Of a stretch of 64,000 bases of DNA, positions 49,553 to 61,669 are shown piece after piece; positions within the stretch are counted from its first letter, which is position 1; every line of letters begins with the position of its first letter. The notes beneath the pieces were generated by a model that was not told the DNA's origin, did no database searches, and was given only the letters and a program-made list of their open reading frames with translations. This DNA is from Lycocorax pyrrhopterus obiensis. Its lineage: Eukaryota > Chordata > Aves > Passeriformes > Paradisaeidae. The position numbers were made by a program, and so were the translations under genes. The DNA lies in assembly GCA_014706295.1 (NCBI GenBank), contig JACSVZ010000009.1, forward strand, positions 35,276,268-35,340,267. The letters run 5' to 3'.

Positions 49553-50175
49553 GGGGGTTTTTTTCCCTTTAAATAGATAGGAGATGTCAAACAGAAGCTG
49601 GGGGTAAACAGGCAGCTGTAGAGCACACAGGCATTGGTTTCACAGCTACGTTTATAAATTGCCAAATAACCATCTCATGCAAGTAAGATGGTGCACAGGT
49701 GTTCGGGCTGAAACAAGGGGATGAATTTCTGTCTGCTATTCCAGCAGGATGCTCCAGCTCTGTACCCGTTGGAGGAATGGCAATGGGTTGAAATAAAGAA
49801 GTTATTTATATTTTTGACAGCACTGATCTGAAGTAACTTATTGGGGAGACAAAATGGCTGAGCTCACAGGCGGTGGCTGGGGAGAAAGAATGATGGCACA
49901 AACTTTCCACTGGTGGTTGGAATTAGGTCTGAGAAGGTTTGTTTGCTTGAAAGACCTTTTCTGAGCTCATCAGTGTTTTGTAGCAGTGAAATGCTGGCCT
50001 AAGGCTTCACCTCACGTAAAGCAGGGAGTTGCTGTCTTCGTCTGAAAATGGGTTCCTGGCTGTGTTAGTAGGAAAACTCTTGTGTTTAGAGATCCCAAAT
50101 GGGTATAATTAGGTGAGAAACTCAGCAGCCTTTAGTGATCCTCAGATTGCAAGGTAGAAGAGCCTGGTGGGAACA

Positions 50176-50404
50176 TCAGCTCAGCTCTGCAAGGAGCTGC
50201 TCTTGTGATTGCATCCGTTCTCTGGAGTGAACCCACATGGGAATCCAGACTGGCTCTGTTTGCACGACAAACCACTCAGTGCCCAGGTGGAGCAGGAGGA
50301 TGGAGGGGTGGCTGTCATCCAGAACTCTGCCAAGCATCTTCGAAGCCCTGATGGCAGCGGCCACCACACTGAACACCCCGACTCTCCAGAAGTATTCAGT
50401 GGGT
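50176..50404 (-). pseudogene. Doubtful retroelement ORF fossil (SGNH-like motif)
   Basis: An antisense frame of about 75 codons, bounded by stops, reads in its middle '...LGRVLDDSHPSILLLHLGTE'. This resembles the strand-plus-motif 'D..PS.L.LHVGTND' found in the SGNH-hydrolase-like domain of ORF1 in CR1-clade LINEs. The Asn-Asp of that motif is not kept, the segment before it would need a frameshift to continue, and similarity stops after the motif. Only this short stretch supports the call. It may equally be a chance frame in a locally GC-richer segment. Confidence 0.15.
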
Positions 50405-53400
50405 TAGGAAGCCAACAGACCTTTCCAGTCATATTGCAAAGCATTCTCCTTGAGATGAACCTTGATTTCTGCTCTGAAAAACCTCCCTAGCACAGTCTGG
50501 GCTATTTTGCTTTGTAAATTTACTGGCATAATGCTGAGTAAATTTTAAGCCGTTGCCAGTGCATCTTCCGTATCTCTTTATCCTCTTCGCCGAAGGAAAG
50601 GTGTCTCTCCTGTGAGGTGTTTTATTTGTAGGCTGATGTAGCTGACAACTTGCAGGAAGGTTTAGGCCACTGTGCTGTGTGAGAGCTGGAGAGGGAGAAC
50701 GAGCAAGAGCAGCTGGGAAAACAGGAGGTAGCCCCATATCTGTGAGGGAACAAGGCAACCACATGGCAAATGAGGGGATTTCATGGGTGTATTTAAATTC
50801 ATGCTCTGGAAAAGGATGTCACATATCTGGAAATGAGTGTCCGCATGGATATTTTTGTACAGCATTTAAATTTGGTGAATCACACAGTTAATGACTGCGT
50901 GGGATATTTCTGGTGTGGGCTTTGAAGGCCCATGCTTCTCCAAAATTTTACAGGAATAAATAGTTACAGTGAATTAACTCCTGCTAATTATTGCATGGGA
51001 GGAAGAGGAAGCAGTCTGTCAGGGAAGCATCCAGACAAGGGGATTCTCGTACATTTCCTCATCTCTCCTTGCATGGGTGGAACGGAACTGGGACTAAGGA
51101 CTCTTCATCTGCATCACTGAGGCAGAATGTGAGTTGCAGAAATCAAGGCTGAATAAAGCTGGTTTTGAGGATTCTCTCCTTAACTTGTCGTGCTCATCAC
51201 CCTTTGCACCACCACTCTTAAACCACATTATATAAAACTGTAAAAGGGTCTTTGGAGAACCGGATGAACTTTTATATCAGTGCTATCTACACCTTGCTCA
51301 GAAAGGTCTGGCAGTACTGATGATTAGGCAGACAACTTTTTAAAGACTTTCAGGTGACAAACTCCAAGCTTTCCACCATGATCTCTTCACAAAGGTTTGT
51401 TAACTAGGGCACTGCACTTTCATAGCCTTTGTTGTTCTGACACTTCTGAGTAATTTGGATTGAGTTTCAGTCTACTGGACTTACTGATTTGCATTTCAAA
51501 GCCCCAGAAAGTGAGATGCAGAGCCAGACACTTCTTGAGTTTGGGGCTTAAAAAAAATACCAAAAAACTTTGGCATTTGTTAGCTGAAATGCTGACTCAT
51601 CAGTTGTGTCACTCGTTTTTTTTAACCTGCCTTGGTGGCTAATTAAGGATTTCCAAAATGAAACACGGTGCTGCGAAATGGAGAAGAGCAAGGAGAATTT
51701 GGCTGACAGGAGATTAGCGAAGAACAGGGCTGGATCTAAAGGAAACATTATCCTCTGTGCATCCCTGAATTGAGCTGCAGGGGTGTACCTGCTGGCTGGG
51801 ACATCTGATGAGTGCGCAGGATTTATAATAAACTGCCAGTTCTACTCTATCTTTCATGAGCTGACTGAATGCTTTTTGGGTCTCAAGCGAAGATGACACA
51901 GAGCTAATACCCTGCTAACCTGTATCCTGCCTTGGAGCTGCAGATTAGCTGCCAAGACTTGATGAAGGGCTACGAAAACCCCCAGTTAAGCATATGTTCC
52001 AGTAGCAACAAAGAAAAATGAGGGCAAAGGAATAAAAGAACTGTTAAGTTGTTTCTTTATCCTTGTTTTTTTTGTTTTAAATTTGCAAAACTGAACACCA
52101 CCCCTCACTGAATATAGGTCCGTTTAGGCCTCTGGTCCCACATTTGCCTCTTGGAATGTGCTGGCTTTATAGGAATTCCCATAAGTGTAGGGAAACAAGT
52201 CACCTCTAGGTCTCTTAATGATTAAATAGTAAAGACACTCTTATTTATGCATTTTATTATTTCAAACATGTGCATTGACAAAGGAAATCAACCGTATTTG
52301 AATTTGTCAGTGTAGATATCGAATGTGTCCGACTGTTGGATCTCAGCGCAGTGTTGAGCCCTCATCAATTTACTCACATTATCATTGCTGCAGAGGGATG
52401 GGGAGTGTATTAGTCCAACCCTCAATTCTGGTGTCATTAGAGAATAAGTCTGAGCCTGGAACCAAAGGCTAAGGAATACAATTACACAAATGTTATTGTG
52501 CGCTCTTAAAACATTGACAACGTGGTTTTCTTCAGGTATCTTCTGATCATTTGGAATATTCCTGGATTATTCCAACATAAATATAATAATGAATGCTTAC
52601 AAATATAACCTATGTTCATTGTTATGACAGCTGCTTTGCCGGACATTTAGAAATTCCAGTATGGAACTAATAACCCACCATTTTTTCTAATCATCTTGAT
52701 TGCTACAGGAATTAAACAATTGACAAATAATTTTCAGAAAATCAAAGGATGTCGAATCTTAGCAATAGTAGGCAAAATTATATCACTCAGAACAAAAGCT
52801 CTTTCTATGATCCTCAGAAAATGAGATTATTTATTTTGGAAAAGGAATGTTTACTAAAATTCACATTATGGAGCCTGACTATCAGTGGAAGTTGTTCTTT
52901 CTAGATGAACTATACTTTTTTATAATCTCTTTTTGGGATGCCAATTAAAAATAACGAATGTCCCAAGCACATTTACTTTATATTAACCTAAATATTTTAC
53001 TTTCATGTTTTTAATACCTTTTTTGGAAGTTTTTTTGTTTTGTTTTGCTCTTTATGTTTTCTTTTCACTTTTTAAACTCCTTTGTTACAGTATGAAGCTT
53101 GAAAAGGTATCATGAACTAGAAAGGTGGAAGTCAAAAAAGTTAAAATATCTCCTTTTCCTTATTTCAAGCTTAAAACAAATGTTAAGTTATTAATAAGAA
53201 AATTACTCATTACAAAATAAGTTTGCATTTTTGATATCAGAGGACAATTTAAAATATTTTAAAATACCAATGATCTGTGAAGAAAAACTTGACACATATT
53301 TATGAATGAATTTTCCTAAATTATGTTCAGTATCTTCTTCCTATTTTTTGGTTTGTTTTGGGATTTTGATGCTTCCTTTGCCACCTATCTGGCATCTGCT

Positions 53401-53778
53401 AATGAGTTTGCAGACCCAGCACTCTGAGCATGGCAAGTGGGAACAGATTGAGATATTCCAAGGGAGGAGACAGGCACAAAACTGCTGGGGGACTGTTTAA
53501 ATTTTAATTAAAGAAGGAAACATGAACAAGTGCTATAATTTTCAAGTGGTTTTTCAGAGTTCACTAACTCAGGAAGTTTAACTAGATCCTTGCAGAAGGC
53601 AAGATAATCCAGCAACCAGTAACAAGACCCCTCTTCTTGAAAATGAAAACAACTGAGACAGTGATAGGTAAAAAAAAATCTTCACTATTCGAGTATAAAA
53701 AGTCTTTATATGAGAAAAAAAATTATTGCTTTGTGGCTCTGAACATCATACATTTATTTACAATATGTCATTATTATT

Positions 53779-53820
53779 TCACAGTCTCATGTCCTCTATG
53801 ATCTCACAATCTCATGTCCT
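53779..53820 (+). repeat. Spaced direct repeat, 25-bp period
   Basis: A 17-mer (tcacagtctcatgtcct) at 53779-53795 recurs with one change at 53804-53820. A local duplication. Confidence 0.8.
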
Positions 53821-54960
53821 AAGCAGGAGCAGGAGGAAACTGAAGTGGAATCAAAGATGTGCAGTGGTAAAATCATTAATATTGAAGATTTGAGAGGTCT
53901 GGCTGGGAAGTTTATCCTCACTAAAAGAACATTGGTGCTACTAAACTCTGTAATTGTTTCTGGCTCCCAGTTCTGAGCTCGACCATCCAGGCTGTGCCAC
54001 TCCTGGAGGCTCCAGCAGCAGCCACCTCTCTTCATCACCACATTTCTGTCTGGTTCCTTCTCAGAATTTTGGCAGTTAACAAAATATTTAAGGACTCTGG
54101 CTTTATTAGCATTGAAATTACTGCTTTTCCTCTCCTCTTTGTGTTCTGTTTCCTGAAACAACAGTAAAATGTATTTCCAGCTCCATTGACATCTTCCACT
54201 TCCCATGAATTACCTGGAGGAACCCAGTTTAATTATTTCTGTCTGCAAATTTCTGCCTGAACCATGCAAACTTTTACCCAGAGTCTCACCAGTTCAGAAA
54301 GTCCTTTCCAGGGGACACCAAGCACAAGTCACAGACTACAACTGATTTTGCACCGTGACTTTTATTTGGTTGTTTAACTTCTGGAATACTTGAAAAAAAC
54401 CCCTTTTTCAAGTACAAATGTGTTATTAATATTAAAGGAAAAAACCATCACTATTATGTTGACATAGGAAAGATGAGTATTATGAAGAAAGTATTCATGA
54501 ATTTGCTTAATGGTCTTGCTGCTCCAGCTTTTGGGTTGGGTTGTTCTCATGGTGGGATTAAGAGACATGCACAGAAATAAAGGGCAGGAGCACCTGATGA
54601 ATATTAACAGAACCCAGACAGTTCCAGGTATAAGCAATGATTAACCTGCCTGCTTTACCTATGCCAAAGCCCCAGAAAGCTCAGCTTTCTGCTCCTGCCG
54701 CCCAGGTGTCAAGGTTTATGTGGGATAAATTACCAGTGAAATCGTAGTCAGACTGCATAAAATACAGCATCAAATGAAACACGGTCGGAGCGCCTGCAGC
54801 ACCATGTGAGGGATGGCAGGAATTATTTATTTATGACTTTCAATCTTTAACCATGTTATTTTTTTAACTATAGGTTAAACAAAAATTTGGAGAACAGAAA
54901 CTTTGGTTTATCTGTAGCTCAAGTTCTTTTAGAGGAGCTTTTACCTTGGTCAAATCTATC

Positions 54961-54971
54961 TTTTTTTTTTT
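54961..54971. repeat. Poly-T run (11 T)
   Basis: A homopolymer visible directly. No associated retroposon body is seen. Confidence 0.75.
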
Positions 54972-55356
54972 ACCCGTTGATTTTATTTTGTAATTTATTT
55001 GAGATAAAGTAACTATTTTTTTGTTAATAAAATTAATTTCTTAGTGAACCATAGGCACAATTCTTTCTGCATGGGACAAGTGGCTTTTCTGTTTTGTGCA
55101 TTGCATTACAACTTTAGCGTGAATTTTTATTTACGCATACAATGGTTCTCTCAGCTAAATTAGAATTTCACACACTTTGTCAAAGAAGCAAGGAGCTGAA
55201 AAAGGACCGTTTTCTGAAGTTATCTGAAAATATCCCCAGTGCCACTGAGAATTTGGCTTTGAGTTTTTGAGATACGTAGAGTGAAGCCCTGACTTGCCAA
55301 GGGAGTTTTGGTATGGAATTCAAGCCTTCTCCGCATACAGCCCCGCAACAGGATAA

Positions 55357-55740
55357 GATCTGGGGTTGTTCAGCCTGGAGAAGGCTCTAGGAAGACCTCA
55401 GAGCCCCTTCCAGTGCCTAAAGAGGCTCCAAGAGAGCTGGAGAGAGACTTTGGGTAAGGACCTGGAGGGACAGGACAAGGGGGAATGGATTCACACTGAC
55501 AGAAGGCAGGGTTAGATGGGATATTGGGGAGAAATCCATCCCTGTGAGGGTGGGCAGGCCCTGTCACAGGTTCCCAGAGGAGCTGTGGCTGCCCCTGGAT
55601 CCCTGGAAGTGTCCGAGGCCAGGCTGGACGGGGCTTGGAGCACCCTGGGATAGTGGAAGGTGTCCCTGCCCATGGCAGGGATGGGAGGAGATGATCTCTA
55701 GGACCCCTGCCCACCGAACCCATTCTGTGATTCTGTGATT
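55357..55740 (+). mobile_element. CR1 LINE 3' end, well preserved (sense)
   Basis: About 385 bp of sense CR1. Landmarks are 'ttgttcagcctggagaaggc', 'ccccttccagtgcctaaaga', 'ttagatgggatattggggag', 'tgtggctgcccctggatccc', 'tggatag'-type 'gggatagtggaaggtgtccc', 'tgcccatggcagggatggga' and a terminus with two ATTCTGTG octamers (55731-55739). It retains several CpG sites (for example in 'gtccgaggcc' and 'ctggacgggg') and reads cleanly through its full length, so it is among the younger insertions of the window. It shares the distinctive 'ttagatgggatattggggag' stretch with the 6.2-kb copy. The 117- and 164-codon antisense frames at 55370-56058 are read-throughs of this repeat, not genes. Confidence 0.93.
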
Positions 55741-56474
55741 TACCAAGACACGATTAGAACAACAGCCCATTGGGCTGATCTGCAGGGGGATGTCACAGGG
55801 GAAAGAGTAGAAAGATGAATGTAGAGAGCCTTTTCGCTCATGGGGTGCTGAACTGCCCCACCCCACCTGCAGAGCAGCTTCTTCAGCCACCATCCCACCC
55901 TCACCCTGCAGAAGGCCCTGCCTGAGCTGTGCTTTGTGCTCCAGGTGCCTCACTCCAGGTTTGGGTAATTCACCCCTGCCCGAGCCCCTCATCCACGGTA
56001 ACCATGGAAAAGCTGCCGACGCTCCTGCACGGGGAGCCAGGAAAAGTTGCAACTGCACTTAAAATTCATAACAGAGCTTGTTCTGTGCTGACCTCCCCGT
56101 GTAGACAAGCCCTTTATGAGATCATCTGCAGTTTTGATGACAATGGCGGCTTTATTTTCTTCTATTAGGCCTTGGGGTGCAAGAGCTATTGTAAATCCTC
56201 TTGCACTTGTGCATGCTGTTGCTCCTTATTTCCTTCCTAATTCACAATTCCTATCCCCTAGACCAAAATACTGATGTAAATAAGCTTTTTATTTTCATTT
56301 TTCAAAGTTATAGCTCTGCAGAGTATGAGACAAAAAAAATTCACACACTTTCTTTTTTTCAGGAAAAGTGTTTTTTTCAAGGAGGGGAGTTCTACATAAG
56401 AAAGGTCAAATGCTCCCTCTCACATTTGATTCATTTAATAGCAGGATGCTCTTTCTGGCCATCTGCTTATTGTT

Positions 56475-56506
56475 GAATTAATTGTCAATTAATTGTCTCT
56501 TAATTG
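56475..56506 (+). promoter_or_regulatory. Cluster of TTAATTG motifs
   Basis: Two direct copies of aattaattgtc (56475-56485 and 56487-56497) are followed by another ttaattg (about 56500-56506). TAATTA/TAATTG is the core bound by many homeodomain proteins. The surrounding 250 bp are repeat-free. That this is a functional regulatory site is inference only. Confidence 0.25.
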
Positions 56507-58063
56507 AAGCATTTGTTTCCAATTTTCGAAGATTAGCAGGGTATTAAACAAGAGAGGTCAACACAATTTAGGAGAATGTTTTAAATTTTGCATATAGAAG
56601 CTGGGAATCGTAGCTTTCATTAAACATCACTCTGGTATAATTTGTGTCATTAAAAGTGGCAATTTCAGCCAATTACCACAGCTGTTTTGAGTTTACTTGC
56701 TTGAACGATTCCTGATTCCAGGAGTCAAGAAATGCTGAACTCTCACTATTCTTGCTGCTGCTACGTCTGTTTAAAAATAAAATTAGTCATGTAACGAATC
56801 ACTCAGAAAGTTGTTATTTTTTTTTACTGGAAAATATAGCTCTTTAATAATAAAAACCCAAACAGATACAAGCACCTGTTCATAAAGGCAGACTCTAAAC
56901 CCTAATTAAGTGGATTTTAAGCTAAGCCAGGCTAAAAGTGAAAGGCTGATGGCGGTGGAAGCAAGAGCCAAGCCCTGACTCCGCACGAGCTCCGGTGGAA
57001 AGGTCCCACATGCCTAAAGGTGATCTGTGGGCTCCAAAAGCCAGCACAGAGAGACAGCCTGAGTGTAATTACACCGGGCAGATCGTGAAAACACGGAGCA
57101 ACCGAGCCCTGAATTTGCTGGGACCATCAGAGCTGGGCTCTGCAGCAGGCGCTGCCTTCACCATCAGCTGTTCAGGTGTGGAGCCCTGCGAGCTTTGACG
57201 GATGAGTATTGCCCACAAGGAGGTCGATTAAGCCCGTGGCAGCTCAGGACTGCCGATAGCCATCAGTTTAAAGTTTTGCTTCTGTTTCACATTCCATTAA
57301 GTAATTTAAATGCTTAGATTGAATAAGGCCTTGGTCCCCTAATGCATCTGTTTTATTAAATGGAAATACAAACTTAGGAAGATATGGGTTTTTTTAAAAA
57401 AAAACTATTGTGTTTTATTCCCTAGAAAGTTAGATACTAAGAAAAAAACTACATGCTTTAGTTTAATTAAATCTATAACTTTATTAATCAGAGATTCAGC
57501 AGGTACTGGGGAGAATCTTTTCTTGCACAAGTGGGATTTGATATTGCATGTCTTTTTGTACCGAGTAATTTTAGATAAAATTTGGTAAATTTACAGCTGG
57601 GAAAGCAGGTTCTGTTTCCTCTAATTCAATGTTGCTTTATTAACACTCCCTTGACCCCAGATTTTGGCATGCAGACCAGGAGGGAACTGTTTTCCCAGTA
57701 TCAATGCTTAGACAGAAGCAATTGTGTCCTTGCACTGATACAACCATCCTTTTGGCCACATTATCCCTACTCCGTAATCACAGAGAAAGACCTTCCAAGG
57801 GCCAAGCAAACAGAGTTCGGGGGCTCAGAAAGATCAGTGCCTGAGTAGATAACACTGATTACTCGAAGAATACAGCATGCTCTGACTTATTTGGTAGAGA
57901 AGAAATGAAATTTGATTTTGATGTTTGCATGCACTCCAGCTGTACAGGGTTGGGTGTACATCCATCTGTCACTGTGTGGGGAGAATTTACAAACTCTTCC
58001 CGTGCCTAGCCCAGTCTTGCTTGTCTCTTCTCAAAGTCTAAATTGTTATATTCAGAATAACCA

Positions 58064-58093
58064 ATAATATATACATATATATATATATATATA
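58064..58093. repeat. (AT)n microsatellite
   Basis: Imperfect AT units starting near 58064, with about nine uninterrupted AT units at 58075-58093. Likely length-polymorphic. Confidence 0.9.
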
Positions 58094-61000
58094 GCATAAA
58101 TAAGGCATCAAGAAATGTAAAGTGGTTTTTGATGCTGCCCTTCCACCGTGCCTCTTCTCTGGACCCTGCCAATTCCTGGGACAACCTGGAAAAGGCAGCT
58201 CTGAGGCAGATGGCAGGATAACTGCAGTGGAAGAGAGGACCAGGTACTTGGAGGTGCCCAGGGTTGGGAATTTCGGCTTAAATCCCGAGGAAATGAGTCC
58301 AAAACAATGGTAAAATGGGGATACATCGTTTCTCCTCCTGGCTCCACATTTTGTCAGTGAATTACTGCTGTTGTGTGTGGTAAGGATGAAGAGAAGGATG
58401 CTCAGAAAACAGGAGGATGCCAGGGAGAATCGGGGTCTGAGTCAGAGCTTGAATGGAATCACAGCTCCTGCTCACAGTAATTAGCTCACTGTATGCATTC
58501 AGGGAAGAACAAAGTGACAAAGCCTGTTACAAAACCCCAAATTTCAGGCATGTTCCGTAAACCAGGAGCAGAGATAAATCTGCTCTTTACTGGCATTTAG
58601 CATGAACCACAGAATCCAACAAATCTTTCCTGAGCAAGCCCATGCTTAACAGCTGGGAACCTGTTCTCACTGGGTCACGCCTGCTGGCTGCAAATGATTT
58701 ATTTGTGATTTACGTAAGCATGAGTGGAAAATATGGCCTGACTGCTCTCACTGAGTACTGCTGAGGAGGTGAGTACAGTGAAGAAAATTTAGTGGTTCTA
58801 CACCAAGGTCTTTCAAGAAGAAAAAAAAGTCATATTTTAATGGCACCTTCACAAATTCAGCAGGACTAACGCACTGAAGTAGAGGATATTTGTTTATTTT
58901 TAACCTCCTTTGTGGAGCTTCTCAGCAAATTCTGTGCAGAATAGTCTTGCAGGGAAAGAGGAACGTATAAAATAAAATTTAAAAGGCATAGGACCATGCA
59001 TCTGAAAAATAAGCATTATTTAAACTGGAAAAGGATATATTTTCCATTTGGTCCTTGAAGTCTTTGTTCATTTATATATTTTTTTATTTAATGCAAAAAT
59101 GATTTTATATAATAGGCATCAAAGTTCAGAATAAGATTTCCTCTATAGAAACTTTGGTTAATGGAATTGTCTAATAACCTAATTATCAATATTGTATATT
59201 TGCCTCTGGAATATTGTCTCCATGAATCCTTTTATAGCTTAGAATGTCCTATTCCCCAAATGGTTTCCAAGTAACATTTTGTTACATTTAAGAATTAGAC
59301 CAGAATTAATCTTTCACCCCGAAATCTGACATTCTCCCCAAAACAGTGGGTTCACTCTCAAGATTAGTTCAGATGAGAGAGACAGACTTGACTTCAAGCA
59401 TTTCATTGACTAATTACAAAAATTAATAGGTTTACTATGAAAAAAACTAAATAATTGTTTTGTACCCTATGTACTAAACCCCAAACTGTTGTTTACATCA
59501 AGTCATTGAAGGAAGAAAACGAGATTAACTTCAGCTCTTCTCCTTTTGTTTTCTTTTCATTTTTACATCATAATCTGGTCTAGTACCCTGAGATGCTGTT
59601 GTGTCGCTAGACACAGCCCAGGAAAGCTCTAAATGACTGCTCTTTCATTAACTGTCCATTCTTGCAAACTCATCTCTGCCCAAATTACTCTTATATTTTC
59701 CTCAAACTGATATCAGCAATTTTCCTCTGATTGGTGGAGCTTTAGCCTGAAGACAGTTTCTAACAAAGGCAATTCCTGCAGGTACTCTAAATGTTCTAAA
59801 TGCTTTAAAATATCATTGTTTCCCTTTAAAACTTATCAGACAAGGTTATTAATAAAGTCCTTACAGATGTTGATTAATGGATCTCCACCACTCACTCCCT
59901 GTGTCAAGCAAATTTCTGAAGCCCAGTTTTTTCTCCTCGCATTTTTGCAATACCTAATCTTTCAGAAAATCAATGCACGGGGCTGTTAGTTTAATGTTGC
60001 TTCTTCCTGCCATCCCTTTGAATTGGCAAACTGTTCAGCAAGACACAGAGCCACGTGGGGTAATTTGCTTTAAATGTTTAGGACCTCGTTGCATCTCTTG
60101 GTAAATTGAACACAAAAAAATTTGTGAGTTTTACCCTGGATGGTATTAAATAGATGTTTTGTTCCTGCTGAGAGTAAAGCCCTTGCAGAAGAGAAAAATG
60201 TGGGATGTGGGATGCGCTGCCACAGTGTAAAAATTGTCTGGCTTGTCTAACAAAGGGCTTTGTCTGTTTCAAAGCCATTGAGGAGAGAAATCATTTTAAA
60301 TTATTGTGTAGTAATGTTCCAGCATATAAAACCAAAAATTGTCAGCTGCAGGCCACTGGATGTAACAGGTGGCTTTCTCTTCAGACATCTGTCAGTAATA
60401 TTGGGGCTGTGTTGTCATAAAGTCTGAGTGACATAATAGTGGTGGCTTCCTGCTGACAAGTCTGAAATGCTCTTGAAATTCATAAATCTTAGCAATGGCA
60501 AATTCCTATTAAAAAAATGTTGAACTGGGAGGCATTCTTTAAGAAATCTAATTTTGAGAAAGAAATTGATATTCATCACAGATAAAAATTAGTTCTTGGA
60601 TTGCTGAGAATAGTCCTAGCTTCACTGCCTTGGTTAGGTGCAAAAAAGTCAAATGTTGAATAATGTTAATATTTTCAATATTAAAATGTACAGACACTTT
60701 GCAAGGAGGGCCTTCGTGATTTGGAATCAGTCGTGAGCCTGATCAGAGCAGGACAAAGAAATAAAAAATAGCCAAAGAGGATCATTAAAGTGAGATGAAT
60801 GGCTACACACATAGAGATTAACAGATCCACTGGCTTCATTTAATAACAGAAACCAATTAAAGTATTTTTGAGATGTTTGCATTGATTTTAGTGCCCCAGA
60901 TCCATATATATTCATAAAGCATATATTATCTACAAAATAACCTTGTTGGCTAAGCAGTATTTTAATTGGGAAGGTAAACACTTCAGAATTAAGAAATGCT

Positions 61001-61424
61001 AAGTGTGTGATTGTCTGCAATTGTATTTTTGTCCTTTGCATATCTGCTCTGTAATACCTCACCTAGGTGTTGCTGTGGGACAGCAGCAGAGGTCAGAGTG
61101 TTTAAATTTCAAATTTGAGACCTTTTCTTAATTCTGATGTCTCAAATGGTGATGATAAGGCTTCTTTAGAAGTACTCTTATGTTGATTTTTCAGCTTTCT
61201 GCTTTTGTGTTCCTCCTGTTCGGGACATGCTCAGTCTTGGGAAGAAGGTAGCAATGTGATGCTGGGAGCTACAGCTCCTCTGTGGATGCTCAGGTTCTGC
61301 TCTGGCAAGAAAACCAAATTAGGTGAAGTTGTCATGGATTTTGTCTTTTTAAACATTTTTTCTTGAAGAGTTGCATGCGCAGCGAAGCTGCTGGGAGCCA
61401 GCTGCTCTTCTCACTGTTTGAGTT

Positions 61425-61669
61425 AGATCCAGAGAACAACAGATTCTTTTAGGTTGGAAAAGACCTTTAAGATTATCAAGTCCAACCATTCCCAAGCACT
61501 GCCAAGGCCACCACGTCCCCAGGTGCCACATTCACACAGCTTTTAAATCTCTCCAGGGATGGGGACTCCACCACTGCCCTGGGCAGCCTCTGCCAGGGAT
61601 TGGCAACATTTTGGTGAAGAAATTGTTCCTAAAATCCAACCTAAACCTTCCTCGGCACAACTTAAGGTT
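61425..61669 (-). mobile_element. CR1 3'-end fragment, 'aaaagacct' subfamily (antisense)
   Basis: About 245 bp of reverse-complement CR1: 'cttttaggttggaaaagacc', 'tttaagattatcaagtccaa', 'ccacgtccccaggtgccaca', 'ttaaatctctccagggatgg', 'ggactccaccactgccctgg', 'gcagcctctgccagggattg' and 'aattgttcctaaaatccaac' with 'ctaaacc'. This is the same family as the copies at 15.1, 36.5 and 38.0 kb, and it keeps the most 3' UTR of that group. Antisense frames at 61349-61738 are shadows of it. Confidence 0.92.

Larger units (their letters stand above)
40676..50175. other. Long CR1-free stretch, no supported gene
   Basis: About 9.5 kb without a recognised interspersed repeat. It contains T-runs at 41095-41105 and 41871-41883, a 16-bp tandem duplication (42161-42192), a strong imperfect hairpin (43822-43874) and a (TTTTG)n tract (49525-49552). 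Frames of up to 129 codons (for example 40911-41300 minus) are unrecognised. Confidence 0.5.
50405..55356. other. Unique AT-rich stretch
   Basis: No recognised interspersed repeat or gene in about 5 kb. It contains a 25-bp period repeat (53779-53820) and an 11-T run (54961-54971). A 136-codon minus-strand frame at 53796-54206 is unrecognised. The segment at about 52270-52560 is a possible conserved element. Confidence 0.5.
55741..61424. other. Unique AT-rich stretch, no supported gene
   Basis: About 5.7 kb with no further CR1. It contains a cluster of TTAATTG motifs (56475-56506), an (AT)n microsatellite (58075-58093) and otherwise unremarkable sequence. A GC-richer patch near 56940-57200 carries a 67-codon plus frame that is unrecognised. 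Confidence 0.5.

Noticed and set aside
53796..54206. 136-codon minus-strand frame
   Set aside because: Unrecognised product. It begins inside a local 25-bp repeat and has no supporting context.
55370..56058. 117- and 164-codon antisense frames
   Set aside because: They run through the CR1 3' end in antisense. Frames of this type recur in every CR1 copy and are not genes.
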